A stretch of DNA of 64,000 bases from Bradyrhizobium diazoefficiens (GTDB lineage: Bacteria; Pseudomonadota; Alphaproteobacteria; Rhizobiales; Xanthobacteraceae), in assembly GCF_016612535.1 (NCBI RefSeq), contig NZ_JAENXS010000002.1, forward strand, positions 2,108,001 to 2,172,000, given 5' to 3'. The notes under the pieces are model-generated. The model was not told the origin of the DNA, did not search any database, and saw only the letters and a program-made list of their open reading frames with translations. Made by a program: the position numbers and the translations under genes. Below are positions 17,530 through 27,081 of this stretch, piece by piece (position 1 is the stretch's first letter; the number at the start of each line of letters is the position of its first letter).

Positions 17530-18288
17530 ATGTCCATGCCGCATTCGTCCAATGCGCCGCGCCGCACGCTGCTCCTGACCGGAGCGAGCCGCGGTATCGG
17601 CCACGCCACGGTGATTCGCTTCTCGTCGGCGGGCTGGCGTGTGATCACGTGCTCGCGGCATGCCTTCCCCGAAGACTGTCCGTGGGATGCAGGCCCGGAG
17701 GATCACATCCAGGTCGACCTCGGCAATCCCGCGGATACTTCGCGCGCGATCTCCGACATCCGCAACCGCCTCGAAGGCGGCATGCTGCATGCGCTGGTCA
17801 ACAACGCCGCGATCTCGCCGAAGGGGCCGGGCGGCTCCAGGCTCGGCTCGGTCGACACCGACCTCGACACCTGGACGCATGTCTTCCATGTCAACTTCTT
17901 CGCGCCGATCATGATCGCGCGCGGCTTGATCGAGGAATTGAAGGCGGCCAAGGGCTCGGTGGTGAACGTCACCTCGATCGCGGGCTCGCGCGTGCATCCG
18001 TTCGCGGGCGCCGCCTATGCGACCTCCAAGGCCGCGTTGGCTTCGCTCACACGCGAAATGGCCTCCGACTTCGGCCGCGTCGGCGTGCGCGTCAACGCGA
18101 TCGCGCCGGGCGAGATCGACACCTCGATCCTGTCGCCGGGCACCGAGAAGATCGTGGAGCAGCAGATCCCGATGCACCGGCTCGGCACGCCCGACGAGGT
18201 CGCAAAGATCATCTATGTGCTGTGCACGGACACCAGTTCTTACGTCAACGGCGCCGAGATCCATATCAACGGCGGCCAGCACGTCTAG
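17530..18288 (+). CDS. Short-chain dehydrogenase/reductase
   Basis: 252 residues. It has the cofactor motif TGASRGIG (residues 18-25), NNAA in the middle, the Ser and YATSK catalytic residues, and the family end VNGAEIHINGG. Family enzymes reduce or oxidise carbonyl/hydroxyl groups with NAD(P). The substrate is not evident. It may be read together with pdxH. Confidence 0.9.
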   Translation: MSMPHSSNAPRRTLLLTGASRGIGHATVIRFSSAGWRVITCSRHAFPEDCPWDAGPEDHIQVDLGNPADTSRAISDIRNRLEGGMLHALVNNAAISPKGPGGSRLGSVDTDLDTWTHVFHVNFFAPIMIARGLIEELKAAKGSVVNVTSIAGSRVHPFAGAAYATSKAALASLTREMASDFGRVGVRVNAIAPGEIDTSILSPGTEKIVEQQIPMHRLGTPDEVAKIIYVLCTDTSSYVNGAEIHINGGQHV

Positions 18289-18296
18289 CCGCAAGC

Positions 18297-18380
18297 GTCA
18301 TTGCGAGCGAGGCAAAGCAATCCAGACTGCCTCCACAGAGACAGTCTGGATTGCTTCGTCGCTTCGCTCCTCGCAATGAC
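18297..18380. repeat. Palindromic intergenic element
   Basis: An 84-bp imperfect palindrome: GTCATTGCGAG at the left end is mirrored by CTCGCAATGAC at the right, and AAGCAATCCAGACTG by CAGTCTGGATTGCTT inside. It lies 9 bp past the SDR stop. This is a typical rhizobial palindromic element that can fold into a long hairpin in RNA. A degenerate related stretch (GCAAGGCGATCCAGAC) follows at 18407-18422. Confidence 0.8.
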
Positions 18381-18465
18381 TAAATTGGATATGTTGCGCT
18401 AAGGAAGCAAGGCGATCCAGACAACGCCGCCGCAAGACTGGACCGCCCGCCCTTCCTTCCACTCC

Positions 18466-18684
18466 TCAATCGACTCGAATCCGACGCGACCGTTCGCGCA
18501 GCCGTGAAGCAGCTGCGTCGAATGCACTCGAGCAGTCGTCGTCGTTCTCGCCGTCGAGCAGCGGAGCACCACAGTGCCGGCACATGCGTGCCGACAACGA
18601 CGGCGCCTTGCCGCTCGCCACGATTTGACGATAGCTCGTCAGATCGATGACGTTACGGGGCGTCGTTATGTGTTTCTCAACCAT
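18466..18684 (-). CDS. Small hypothetical protein with a CxxC pair
   Basis: 72 residues. The middle part contains MCRHCGAPLLDGENDDDC, a half zinc-ribbon-like knuckle, and the C-terminus is Arg-rich. It is preceded by an AT-lean leader with no obvious ribosome site of note. Not recognised; a small metal-binding or nucleic-acid-binding protein is possible. Confidence 0.5.
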   Translation of the reverse strand: MVEKHITTPRNVIDLTSYRQIVASGKAPSLSARMCRHCGAPLLDGENDDDCSSAFDAAASRLRERSRRIRVD

Positions 18685-18889
18685 GGCTTTTCCTCGCGGC
18701 TACGCATTGCTTATCGCAGACAAGTTTCGCGCAAACGTTCAGCCCACCGCTCAAATTTTACCGGAGGAATTGGGGCACGGCACACACATCACGGCGCAGC
18801 CGCAATGGCGATCTATTCTGCGACACCATCAGCCCCGTCTCTGCGACCGGCGTAAGGTCTCGGTCACTATTTTCGGAGCGCAGGCCGGC

Positions 18890-19867
18890 TCAGAGCCACT
18901 TCTTCCACTTGAAGATCCAGTACGGAACGATCGCGGCGAACACCATCAGCACGATCGCGTAGGGATAGCCGTGCTCCCATTCGAGCTCCGGCATCGCCTT
19001 GAAGTTCATGCCGTAGATCGAGGCGATCAGCGTCGGCGGCATCAGGACAACCGCCATGACCGAAAACAGCTTGATGATGTTATTCTGCTCCAGATTGACG
19101 ACGCCGAGCATGGCGTCGAGCACGAAGGTGATCTTGCTGGAGAGATAGGAAGCGTGGTCGGTCAGCGAGACGACGTCGCGCTGCATCGTCTTGAGCTGTT
19201 CGCGCATGTCCTTCGACCATTTCACGCCCTCGACGATCGCCGAGAGGAAGGTGACGACGCGGCCGATCGACACCAGGCTCTCGCGAACCTTCGAGGTCAA
19301 ATCGCCCTTGCGGCCGATCGAGATCAGAATCTGCGAGTATTGCTTGGCGTGGCCGTGACGCTCGCTCTCGGGCTCGAAGATGTCATGCGAAACCTGGTCG
19401 ATTTCCATGCCGCAGCGTTCCAGAATGTCAGCGCAGCGGTCGATCACGGCGTCCAGCAATTCCATCAGCACCATCTCGCCAGTGATCGCAGGGGCGCAGG
19501 AGCGGGCCAGCTTGGCCTCGACCAGGGCGAAGGGCTTGGGCTGGTCGTAGCGCACCGTCACCAGGCGATGGTCGCCGAGAATGAAGGTCACTGCCGTGGT
19601 CCGCGGCATGTCGGTATCGGATTGGCACATCAGCGTCGCCGTCATGTAACGGGCGCTGTTCTCGATATAAAGGCGGCTGGAGATCTCGATCTCCTGCATG
19701 TCCTCCCGGGTCGGGATCGCGATCCCCGACAGCCGCTCCACCGCCTTGTCCTCGGCTGCGGTCGGGTTGAACAGGTCAATCCACACCGCGTGCTCCGGCA
19801 CCGCCGCGAGATCCTCGACAACAGCCTTCTTCAGGGAGGATTCGGAGGGAACGAACACAGAAAACAT
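18890..19867 (-). CDS. CorA-family divalent cation transporter
   Basis: 325 residues from ATG at 19867. A large soluble N-terminal domain is followed by two C-terminal membrane helices; the pore signature YGMNF sits at the end of the first. The protein ends KWKKWL, typical for CorA. It should take up Mg2+ or related ions as a pentamer. A long in-frame extension upstream of the ATG is not coding. Confidence 0.93.
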   Translation of the reverse strand: MFSVFVPSESSLKKAVVEDLAAVPEHAVWIDLFNPTAAEDKAVERLSGIAIPTREDMQEIEISSRLYIENSARYMTATLMCQSDTDMPRTTAVTFILGDHRLVTVRYDQPKPFALVEAKLARSCAPAITGEMVLMELLDAVIDRCADILERCGMEIDQVSHDIFEPESERHGHAKQYSQILISIGRKGDLTSKVRESLVSIGRVVTFLSAIVEGVKWSKDMREQLKTMQRDVVSLTDHASYLSSKITFVLDAMLGVVNLEQNNIIKLFSVMAVVLMPPTLIASIYGMNFKAMPELEWEHGYPYAIVLMVFAAIVPYWIFKWKKWL

Positions 19868-20206
19868 GAACAACTCCAACGGACGGCCTGCGACAGAATG
19901 ACAGCCCTTAGCGCGATTCTGACAAGTTGATGATGACAAGCACATTAACGGAGCGTTTGCATTTGTGGCTGCTCCGTGGCTCAACCGTGGCATGGAATCG
20001 ACAGTTCGGCATCGGCTGCCCAAAATCCGCCCCAAGACCGCAAAACTTGCGGCAAAAAAGCCACACCTAAGGTCTCGCAACGCGGGACAAGGTCCGAAAC
20101 GCTGGAATTGTGGCAGATTTCGACGATAATAGGGGTCAACGGAGTCGTGGTGTTTGGGCTCGCTCAAGCTCCACGAAAGCTTGTTGTTGTCGATTGGAAC
20201 CAAATC
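19868..20206. other. Divergent promoter region, no gene seen
   Basis: 339 bp between the divergent CorA and L,D-transpeptidase genes. It must hold both promoters, but no regulatory motif stood out on reading and the open frames here lack coding character. Confidence 0.4.
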
Positions 20207-20893
20207 ATGTCGTCGCTGAAAGTTATGCTGGGTGTTTTGGCCGCGGGCCTGATGCTGTCGGGCTGCATGCAGGCCACACATTTCGAGGCGACCGACACCA
20301 AAGCCTTCAAGCCGAAGGACAAGGAACTCCTTGCCAAGATTCGGTACGAGAACACCCCGGTCGCGGAGCCGTTCCGCCGCGCCATCGTCGACTACCACCG
20401 CAAGGAGTTGCCAGGCTCGATCGTGGTCGATTCCGACAACCACTATCTCTACTATGTGATGGATGGCGGCAAGGCGATCCGCTACGGCATCACCGTCGGC
20501 GAAGAGGCCATGGCCTGGTCCGGCATTGCCAAGGTCGGCAGCATGACCGAGTGGCCGGCATGGCATCCGACCCCTGGCGAGATTTCCCGCCTGGGTGTAC
20601 CGTCCTTCGTTGCGCCCGGTCCGGACAATCCGATGGGCTCGCGCGCGATGTATCTCTATTCGGGCGGCAAGGACACGCTGTTCCGCATCCACGGCACCAA
20701 TCAGCCTGAATATATCGGCGCCTCGATCTCCTCGGGCTGCATCCGCATGACCAACGAGGACGCGATCGACCTCTACAGCCGCGTCAAGATCGGCACCATC
20801 GTCGTGGTGCTCGAGCCGAAGCACGGCGACTCGCCCTACAATTCGCGGCTCGCGCTCCAGGGCGGCGGCACGGGCCAGGCGGGTAGCAACTGA
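20207..20893 (+). CDS. L,D-transpeptidase (YkuD domain) lipoprotein
   Basis: 228 residues from ATG at 20207. The leader ends with a lipobox (LMLSGC). The catalytic region is of YkuD type: FRIHGTNQPEYIG and then SSGCIRMTNEDAIDLY, providing the His and the nucleophilic Cys. Such enzymes form 3-3 cross-links in peptidoglycan or attach proteins to it. A strong terminator follows the stop. Confidence 0.93.
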   Translation: MSSLKVMLGVLAAGLMLSGCMQATHFEATDTKAFKPKDKELLAKIRYENTPVAEPFRRAIVDYHRKELPGSIVVDSDNHYLYYVMDGGKAIRYGITVGEEAMAWSGIAKVGSMTEWPAWHPTPGEISRLGVPSFVAPGPDNPMGSRAMYLYSGGKDTLFRIHGTNQPEYIGASISSGCIRMTNEDAIDLYSRVKIGTIVVVLEPKHGDSPYNSRLALQGGGTGQAGSN

Positions 20894-20916
20894 TCGCTGC
20901 CTGATCTGAGGACCTA

Positions 20917-20946
20917 CAAAAGCGCCGGTTTTACCGGCGCTTTTTT
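20917..20946 (+). terminator. Intrinsic terminator after L,D-transpeptidase
   Basis: AGCGCCGGT-TTT-ACCGGCGCT (20921-20941) followed by T's and preceded by A's, so it can stop both strands. The right arm lies inside the end of the convergent extensin-like gene. Confidence 0.9.
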
Positions 20947-21980
20947 GTTGCCGGTCTGTCTGCGGGCGCAGCAGGCTTCGCAGTGCCTTGATCTTCAGCG
21001 CCTTCCTTCGTCTCGGATTTGGCCGCGACCTCGCGTGGCGGCGCCTCCTCGGGACGCTCGGCCGGCAGCAGGGGCGCGACCTGGGGCAAGGGGTCCCAGA
21101 CGCTCCACTGACAGATCCGATAGCCGTTGCGCCGCTGCGCGAGGTCAAGGTGGATGTGGTCCTCGTGGTACCAGTCCGAGCCCGGCCCCAGCACGGTGGA
21201 AAACCGCGAGCAGACCGAATGCAGCACGCGCTCGCGCAAGTCGCGCGACAGGGTGCGGTCGGTCAGGCCGATCGACTGCCCGTTGGCGAGCTTGATCGCG
21301 CGTACATCGAGGGCGTTGGCCTTGCCGTGCTCGGACAGCATCGCGCCAGCAATGCGGTTGCGACCGCGGCACTCGAAGCTATCGAAATTGTCGAGGTCGC
21401 TGATGGTCGAGCCGAGGCTTGCGGCCAGCGGCACCATGTCGGTGCGCACCCAATCGGCGACCGCGGTCGCCATGGTGCAGCGGAGGATCGCCGCCGGCTT
21501 GACCGCGACCTTGCGCTTGTCTGGCAACACGATCGCCTCCAGCCGCACCAGATCCTCGCCGCCGCAGGCGCCGGGGCCGTGGATATCGGGAATGGACGGC
21601 GCGACCGCGATCTCCTCGGTCAGCGCGCGGCGGCAGGCCGAGAGCTGCTTCTCGGGAGGTGGCGCAGCCTCGGCCGGCTTGCTGGCGTCGGGTTTGTCCG
21701 GCGCAGGCTTACCCTCGGCCTCCGGCGCGGCCTCGCCCGTTGCTTTCGGGGCCTCCTCGGGGCGAGGTTTTGGTAGCGGTATCCTGATGGAATGAACGCT
21801 CCCGCGCGGCCGTGGTGTGCCAAGACCAAAGATATCGAGCGGTGCAGCATAGTTTCGTGCATTCGCGGGGGCGGAGAGCACAAGAGACAGGCCGAGCCCG
21901 GCGGTAACCATTGCCGCGCCGGCGGACATATTGCCGCGACAAGACCATTTGCGGCGAAAGTCCGGCAGGCTAAAACTCAT
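20931..21980 (-). CDS. Extensin-like family protein, secreted
   Basis: 349 residues from ATG at 21980. A signal/membrane segment (about 22-41) is followed by a Pro/Ala/Glu-rich linker (70-120) and a C-terminal extensin-like domain with conserved Cys residues (SACRRAL, GACGGEDL, FECRGRNR, HSVCSRF) and the motif HGKANALDV and WYHEDHIHLDL, resembling metal-peptidase-like HxH sites. The tail is charged. It is probably periplasmic. Its last codons overlap the terminator of the convergent transpeptidase gene. Confidence 0.85.
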   Translation of the reverse strand: MSFSLPDFRRKWSCRGNMSAGAAMVTAGLGLSLVLSAPANARNYAAPLDIFGLGTPRPRGSVHSIRIPLPKPRPEEAPKATGEAAPEAEGKPAPDKPDASKPAEAAPPPEKQLSACRRALTEEIAVAPSIPDIHGPGACGGEDLVRLEAIVLPDKRKVAVKPAAILRCTMATAVADWVRTDMVPLAASLGSTISDLDNFDSFECRGRNRIAGAMLSEHGKANALDVRAIKLANGQSIGLTDRTLSRDLRERVLHSVCSRFSTVLGPGSDWYHEDHIHLDLAQRRNGYRICQWSVWDPLPQVAPLLPAERPEEAPPREVAAKSETKEGAEDQGTAKPAAPADRPATKKRR

Positions 21981-22045
21981 GACAATTCTTTGGCCCTGCG
22001 CTGAGAGCGACAATGCGCCCAGCGACTTCTCGGAGGAACGTCTGA

Positions 22046-23674
22046 ATGCTCGGCTTGATGCAAGATTGGCCCCTGCTCTGCCACCGGATCATCGAACATG
22101 CCGCCAGGATTCATGGCAAGCAGGAGGTCGTGACGCGATCGGTCGAAGGACCGATCCATCGCACCACCTACGCCGAAATCCACACGCGTGCGCTCAAGGT
22201 CTCGCAGATGCTGGAGCGCGACGGCATCAAGCTCGGCGACCGTGTCGCCACGATCGCCTGGAACACCTGGCGCCATCTCGAAGTCTGGTACGGCATCATG
22301 GGCATCGGCGCCATCTGCCATACCGTCAATCCCCGCCTTTTCCCTGAGCAGATCGCCTGGATCATCAACCATGCGCAGGACCGCATCGTGATGGTCGACC
22401 TCACCTTTGTTCCCGTGCTGGAGAAGCTCGCGGACAAGCTGCCGAGCGTCGAACGGTACGTTATTCTCACCGACAAGACGCATATGCCCGAGACCAATTT
22501 GAAGAACGTCGTGGCCTACGAAGACTGGATCGCCGAGCCCGACGGCAAATTCAAATGGAGCGACTTTGACGAGAACACGGCGGCCGCGATGTGCTACACC
22601 TCCGGCACCACGGGCGACCCGAAGGGTGTGCTGTATTCGCATCGCTCCAACGTGCTGCACGCGCTGATGGCCAACAATGTCGACGCGCTCGGCACCAGCG
22701 CCTCCGAGACGATGTTGCCGGTGGTTCCGCTGTTCCATGCCAACAGCTGGGGCATCGCCTTCTCCGCGCCCTCGCAGGGCACCAAGCTGGTGATGCCCGG
22801 ACCCAAGCTCGACGGCGCCTCGGTCTACGAGTTGCTCTCGACCGAGAAGGTGACGCACACCGCCGGCGTGCCGACGGTGTGGCTGATGCTGCTCCAGCAC
22901 ATGACGGCAAATAACCTGAAGCTGCCGGACCTGAAGATGGTGATCTGCGGCGGCTCGGCGATGCCACGCTCGATGATCAAGGCCTTCCTCGACATGGGCT
23001 CGAACGTCCGCCACGCATGGGGCATGACCGAGATGAGCCCGATCGGCAGCGTCTCGGCGCTGAAGCCGCCGTTCCAGGATGCGACCGGCGAGCAGCGGCT
23101 CGACGTGCTTCAGATGCAGGGCTATGCGCCCTTTGCGGTCGAGATGAAGATCACCGACGATTCCGGCAAGGAGTTGCCCTGGGACGGCAAGACTTTTGGC
23201 CGCCTGAAAGTCTCCGGCCCCGCCGTCGCCAAGGCCTATTTCCGTCTCGATACCGACATCCTCGACGAAGACGGCTTCTTCGATACCGGCGACGTCGCGA
23301 CCATCGACGAGGACGGCTACATGCACATCACCGACCGGTCCAAGGACGTGATCAAGTCCGGCGGCGAATGGATCTCCTCGATCGATCTCGAGAACCTCGC
23401 GGTCGGCCACCCGGCCGTGGCGGAGGCCGCCGTGATCGGCGTCTTCCACCCCAAATGGGACGAGCGGCCGCTGCTGATCGTGCAGCTCAAGCAAGGCCAG
23501 CAGGCCACGCGCGACGACATCCTGAAGTATATGGACGGCAAGATCGCCAAATGGTGGATGCCCGACGACGTCGCCTTCGTCGACGGCATCCCGCACACCG
23601 CGACCGGCAAGATCCTGAAGACCGCGCTGCGCGACCAGTTCAGGGAATATCGCTTCCCGAACGCGGCGGCGTAG
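22046..23674 (+). CDS. Fatty-acyl-CoA ligase (AMP-forming)
   Basis: 542 residues. It activates a fatty or aromatic acid to the CoA thioester. Adenylate-forming signatures: YTSGTTGDPKGV (near 190), WGMTEMSP (near 330), DTGDVATIDEDGYMHITDRSKD (split here as DTGD and DRSKD) near 415, and the C-terminal Lys in ATGKILK. The protein resembles AlkK-like medium-chain ligases; exact chain preference is open. Terminator downstream, single-gene unit. Confidence 0.93.
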   Translation: MLGLMQDWPLLCHRIIEHAARIHGKQEVVTRSVEGPIHRTTYAEIHTRALKVSQMLERDGIKLGDRVATIAWNTWRHLEVWYGIMGIGAICHTVNPRLFPEQIAWIINHAQDRIVMVDLTFVPVLEKLADKLPSVERYVILTDKTHMPETNLKNVVAYEDWIAEPDGKFKWSDFDENTAAAMCYTSGTTGDPKGVLYSHRSNVLHALMANNVDALGTSASETMLPVVPLFHANSWGIAFSAPSQGTKLVMPGPKLDGASVYELLSTEKVTHTAGVPTVWLMLLQHMTANNLKLPDLKMVICGGSAMPRSMIKAFLDMGSNVRHAWGMTEMSPIGSVSALKPPFQDATGEQRLDVLQMQGYAPFAVEMKITDDSGKELPWDGKTFGRLKVSGPAVAKAYFRLDTDILDEDGFFDTGDVATIDEDGYMHITDRSKDVIKSGGEWISSIDLENLAVGHPAVAEAAVIGVFHPKWDERPLLIVQLKQGQQATRDDILKYMDGKIAKWWMPDDVAFVDGIPHTATGKILKTALRDQFREYRFPNAAA

Positions 23675-23700
23675 CTCCCGAGACCGCGCGAGACCTCCCA

Positions 23701-23731
23701 ATCCGGCCCTTTCCAGGGGGCCGGATTTTTG
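23701..23731 (+). terminator. Intrinsic terminator after acyl-CoA ligase
   Basis: ATCCGGCCC (23701-23709) pairs with GGGCCGGAT (23718-23726), followed by T's. Confidence 0.85.
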
Positions 23732-23821
23732 TTTGGGCCAGCGCGACGAAAGACCAATTGGAGCCGGCGCATCCTCTCCCTAATTTCGCGCCGAACTTCA
23801 GAACAACGAGGAACGCTCCAG

Positions 23822-25027
23822 ATGAAATTCATTTCGGTTACGACGATTCCCTGGCTGCTTGCTGCGTCAATCGCAGCCACGGCCGCGCACGCGGCCAATA
23901 ACAAAGTCGTGATTGGCGACATCGATGACATGTCCGGGCTTTACGCCGACGTGATCGGACCGGGTGGCGTCACAGCCGCCAAGATGGCGATCGACGATTT
24001 TGGCGGCAGCGTACTGGGCAACAAGATCGAGTTCATGGAGACCGACCACCAAAACAAGCCTGACGTCGGCGCCCAGAAATTCCGCGAATGGGCCGACCGA
24101 GACAACGTCACGATGATTCTCGGCGGATCGAATACCGGGGTCAGCCTAGCGATGAACAATGTCGCCAAGGAGAAGAAGATTCCATTCATCGCGATCGGCG
24201 CCGCCGGCGCGTCGCTCACCGGCAAGGACTGCACCCCCTACACCGTGCACTATGTCTACGACACGACCTCGCTCGGCAACGGCACAGCAAAGACCATGGT
24301 GAAGCAAGGCGGCAAGACCTGGTTCTTCCTCACCGCCGACTACGCCTTCGGCACGCAGTTGCAGGAAGCCGCCTCGAAGGTCGTCGAAGCCAACGGCGGC
24401 AAGGTCGTCGGCGCCGTGCGCGTCCCGCTCTCGACGTCCGACTTCTCCAGCTATCTGCTCCAGGCTCAGAACTCCGGCGCCCAGGTGCTGGGGCTCGCCA
24501 ACGCCGGCAACGACTTCACCAACTCGATCAAGGCCGCCGACGAGTTCGGCATCGCCAAGACGATGAAGCCCGCTGCGTTGCTCGCCTTCATCAGCGACAT
24601 TCACAGCCTCGGGCTCAAGACTGCACAGGGCCTCTATCTTACCACCGGCTGGTACTGGGATCTCAACGACAAGACCCGCGCCTTCGCCAAGCGCTATTAC
24701 GAGAAGACGAAGCGCGAGCCAACCATGAATCAGGCGGGCTATTATTCGGCCACCATGACCTATCTCAACGCGGTCAAGGCTGCCGGCACCACCGACTCCG
24801 ACAAGGTGATGGCCGAACTCAAAAAGATGAAGATCGACGACATGTTCACCAGCAACGGCAAGATCCGCGCCGATGGCCTGATGGAACACGAGATGTACAT
24901 CATGCAGGTCAAGAAACCCGACGAATCCAAGAACCCTTGGGATTACTACAAGCTCGTTCAGACCATGTCGGGCGATGAGGCGTTCGGCAAGCTGTCCGAC
25001 TCGGCCTGCCCGCTGGTCACACACTAA
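23822..25027 (+). CDS. ABC-transporter substrate-binding protein, branched-chain amino acid type
   Basis: 401 residues from ATG at 23822; signal peptide ends AHA-A. It is a periplasmic type I binding protein of the LivJ/urea class (VVIGDIDDMSGLYADV, later GGSNTGVSLAMNNV and YYSATMTYLNAVK). No permease or ATPase genes are adjacent, so it must use a transporter encoded elsewhere. The ligand cannot be predicted. It follows the acyl-CoA ligase, a common pairing in Bradyrhizobium for aromatic or fatty acid uptake. Confidence 0.9.
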   Translation: MKFISVTTIPWLLAASIAATAAHAANNKVVIGDIDDMSGLYADVIGPGGVTAAKMAIDDFGGSVLGNKIEFMETDHQNKPDVGAQKFREWADRDNVTMILGGSNTGVSLAMNNVAKEKKIPFIAIGAAGASLTGKDCTPYTVHYVYDTTSLGNGTAKTMVKQGGKTWFFLTADYAFGTQLQEAASKVVEANGGKVVGAVRVPLSTSDFSSYLLQAQNSGAQVLGLANAGNDFTNSIKAADEFGIAKTMKPAALLAFISDIHSLGLKTAQGLYLTTGWYWDLNDKTRAFAKRYYEKTKREPTMNQAGYYSATMTYLNAVKAAGTTDSDKVMAELKKMKIDDMFTSNGKIRADGLMEHEMYIMQVKKPDESKNPWDYYKLVQTMSGDEAFGKLSDSACPLVTH

Positions 25028-25060
25028 CACTCACGTCCAGCGCACATGATCGAAAAAACT

Positions 25061-25090
25061 GGGGAGCGCTCACCGGCGCCCCCCTTTTTT
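25061..25090 (+). terminator. Intrinsic terminator after binding-protein gene
   Basis: GGGGAGCGC (25061-25069) pairs with GCGCCCCCC (25076-25084) with one mismatch, followed by six T's. Confidence 0.8.
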
Positions 25091-25248
25091 CGCGGTTGCG
25101 GCACACCGGATACCAATCGCTACCGGCGGTACGTCGCGGTCTACCGACGGATAAACCGCTTCACAGCGGCTCGAAAAATGCGCTAGGTCAGCTTATTCCC
25201 GTCGCCATCGGACCCGACAGCCGGCGACCCAATCGGTGATCGAGCACT

Positions 25249-26103
25249 ATGGCCCGCAGGTTTTCCGCTCCCTATCAGTCGGAGCCCGTGTCCAGCCTCG
25301 CGAGCTGGGCGCGCAATCTGGCCGTGTTTGCGGTGGTGGCGGTGGTCGTGTCGATCATCATCGTCCGCTTCGATTTCCTGGAGATGAAGCCGGCGCTGGC
25401 CACCTTCTTCGGCGGGCTCGCGATTGCCGGCCTTTCCATCCTGTTCGGCCTCGCCGGCTTTGCCGCGATCTGGCAGAACGGCTCGCGCGGCATGGCGCGC
25501 ATCCTGCTCGCCTTCCTGATCGACGGGGCGATTCTCGGCTATCCTGCTTATCAAGGCCTGCAATACCGCAAGCTTCCGAAGATCCATGACATCACCACCG
25601 ACCCGATCGACCCGCCGCGCTTCGACGCACTGTCGCGCCTGCGCACCGGCGACGGCACCAACACCGCTGTTTATGCCGGCCTCTATTCGGCCGAGCAGCA
25701 GCGGCAGTTCTATCCCGACATCGAGCCGATCGAGCTCGAGATCCCGGTCAACCGCGCCTATGCGATCGCGCGCCAGCTCGTCATCAAACGCAAATGGACC
25801 GTCATCGACGAACGCGAGCCGCAGGCGCCGCGCCGCATCGGCCGCATCGAGGCGGTGGCGCGCACGCCGATCATGGGCTTTCGCGAGGACATCTCGATCA
25901 GGGTCGTGCCTGACGGCGACGATTCCCGGGTCGATATCCGCTCCGCCTCGCGCTATTTCGAGAGCGACCTCGGCAGCAACGCCGCACGCGTGACCAAATT
26001 CATCGACGATCTCAACACGGCAGCCGACGCGGATGCGCTGAAGCCGGTGAAGAAGACCCCGGTGGCGCCGCCAAAGGCGCCCGCGAAGACGGTGAAGAAG
26101 TAG
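25249..26103 (+). CDS. DUF1499 membrane protein
   Basis: 284 residues. Three hydrophobic segments (about 23-42, 52-75, 83-103) precede a DUF1499 domain (about 115-265) with the typical pattern YPDIEPIELEIPVNRAYA, WTVIDEREP and EDISIRVVPDGDDSRVDIRSASR (abridged). The C-terminus is Pro/Lys-rich. Function unknown. Convergent with the MBL hydrolase. Confidence 0.87.
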   Translation: MARRFSAPYQSEPVSSLASWARNLAVFAVVAVVVSIIIVRFDFLEMKPALATFFGGLAIAGLSILFGLAGFAAIWQNGSRGMARILLAFLIDGAILGYPAYQGLQYRKLPKIHDITTDPIDPPRFDALSRLRTGDGTNTAVYAGLYSAEQQRQFYPDIEPIELEIPVNRAYAIARQLVIKRKWTVIDEREPQAPRRIGRIEAVARTPIMGFREDISIRVVPDGDDSRVDIRSASRYFESDLGSNAARVTKFIDDLNTAADADALKPVKKTPVAPPKAPAKTVKK

Positions 26104-26109
26104 CGTGGG

Positions 26110-27033
26110 CTAGGCGTCCGCCATCCGGTAGGTCCCGCCAATCACGGGATCGCCGTCGGTCGCGACAATGCCGCGCGCGACCAGATCTTCCAGATGCGCC
26201 AGCACGGAATAGCCGGCAGCAGTCGTCAGCCTGGGATCGATGCCGATATAGATCGCACGCACCATGGTCGGAATGTCGGCCTCGCCCTTGGCGAGGCGGT
26301 GCAGGATCGAGGCTTCGCGCGCCTTGCGGTGGCGGATCAGGAAGCGCACGAAGCGCGGACCGTCGGGGATTTCCGGGCCATGGCCGGAGAAATACAGATC
26401 CTCCTCGCGCACGGCGAGCCGGTCGAGCGACTCCATGTAGTCGATCATCGAGCCGTCGGGCGGAGCCACGATCGAGGTCGACCAGCCCATCACGTGATCG
26501 CCGACGAAGTTGAATTTTCGCTCGGGCCAAGCAAAGGCAAAGTGATTGGCGGTATGACCGGGCGTTGCCACGGCCTCGAGCCGCCAGCCAGCGCCTTCGA
26601 CGACGTCGCCATCCGCGATCCTGATGTCGGGCGCAAAATCGCGGTCGGCGCCGGATTCCGGATTGTGCTTCTCGCTCTCGAAGCGCGGGCGCGAGGCGCG
26701 GTGCGGACCCTCGGCATAAACAGGCGCGGCGGTCGCCTGCTTGATCCGCGCGGTGTTCGGCGAGTGGTCGCGGTGGGTGTGGGTGACGAAGATGTGGCTC
26801 ACCGTCTCGCCACGCACGGCGTCGAGCAGTGCGGCTGCATGAGCCTCGTCGTCCGGACCGGGATCGATGATGGCGACGTTGCCGGTGCCGACGATGTAGC
26901 TGACCGTGCCGGTGAAGGTGAAGGGGCTCGGATTATTACAGAGCACCCGCCGCACGCCGGGCCGGACCTCTTCGACGACACCTGCCTTGAGCGGAAAGTT
27001 GCGGTTGAACGGGACGTCGTCGTTGTCGGACAT
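26110..27033 (-). CDS. MBL-fold metallo-hydrolase (LACTB2-like)
   Basis: 307 residues from ATG at 27033. Zinc ligands are visible in THTHRDHSP (HxHxDH), TPGHTANH and FVGDHVMGW. The C-terminal winged-helix-like part (about 245-305) matches LACTB2/hydroxyacyl-hydrolase relatives. The substrate, a thioester or RNA, is not evident. 49 bp from the next minus-strand gene's stop, so possibly co-transcribed with the dehydrogenase. Confidence 0.88.
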   Translation of the reverse strand: MSDNDDVPFNRNFPLKAGVVEEVRPGVRRVLCNNPSPFTFTGTVSYIVGTGNVAIIDPGPDDEAHAAALLDAVRGETVSHIFVTHTHRDHSPNTARIKQATAAPVYAEGPHRASRPRFESEKHNPESGADRDFAPDIRIADGDVVEGAGWRLEAVATPGHTANHFAFAWPERKFNFVGDHVMGWSTSIVAPPDGSMIDYMESLDRLAVREEDLYFSGHGPEIPDGPRFVRFLIRHRKAREASILHRLAKGEADIPTMVRAIYIGIDPRLTTAAGYSVLAHLEDLVARGIVATDGDPVIGGTYRMADA

Positions 27034-27081
27034 GGCACTTCCTGTACGTACCGCCACACTCTCTGCCGTCATCCGTACAGC

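Noticed and set aside
22030..22046. GGAAC-like strings just before ORF starts (also near 30608 and 23812)
   Set aside because: They sit within the ribosome-binding region and have no -10 partner, so they are Shine-Dalgarno-like, not promoters.
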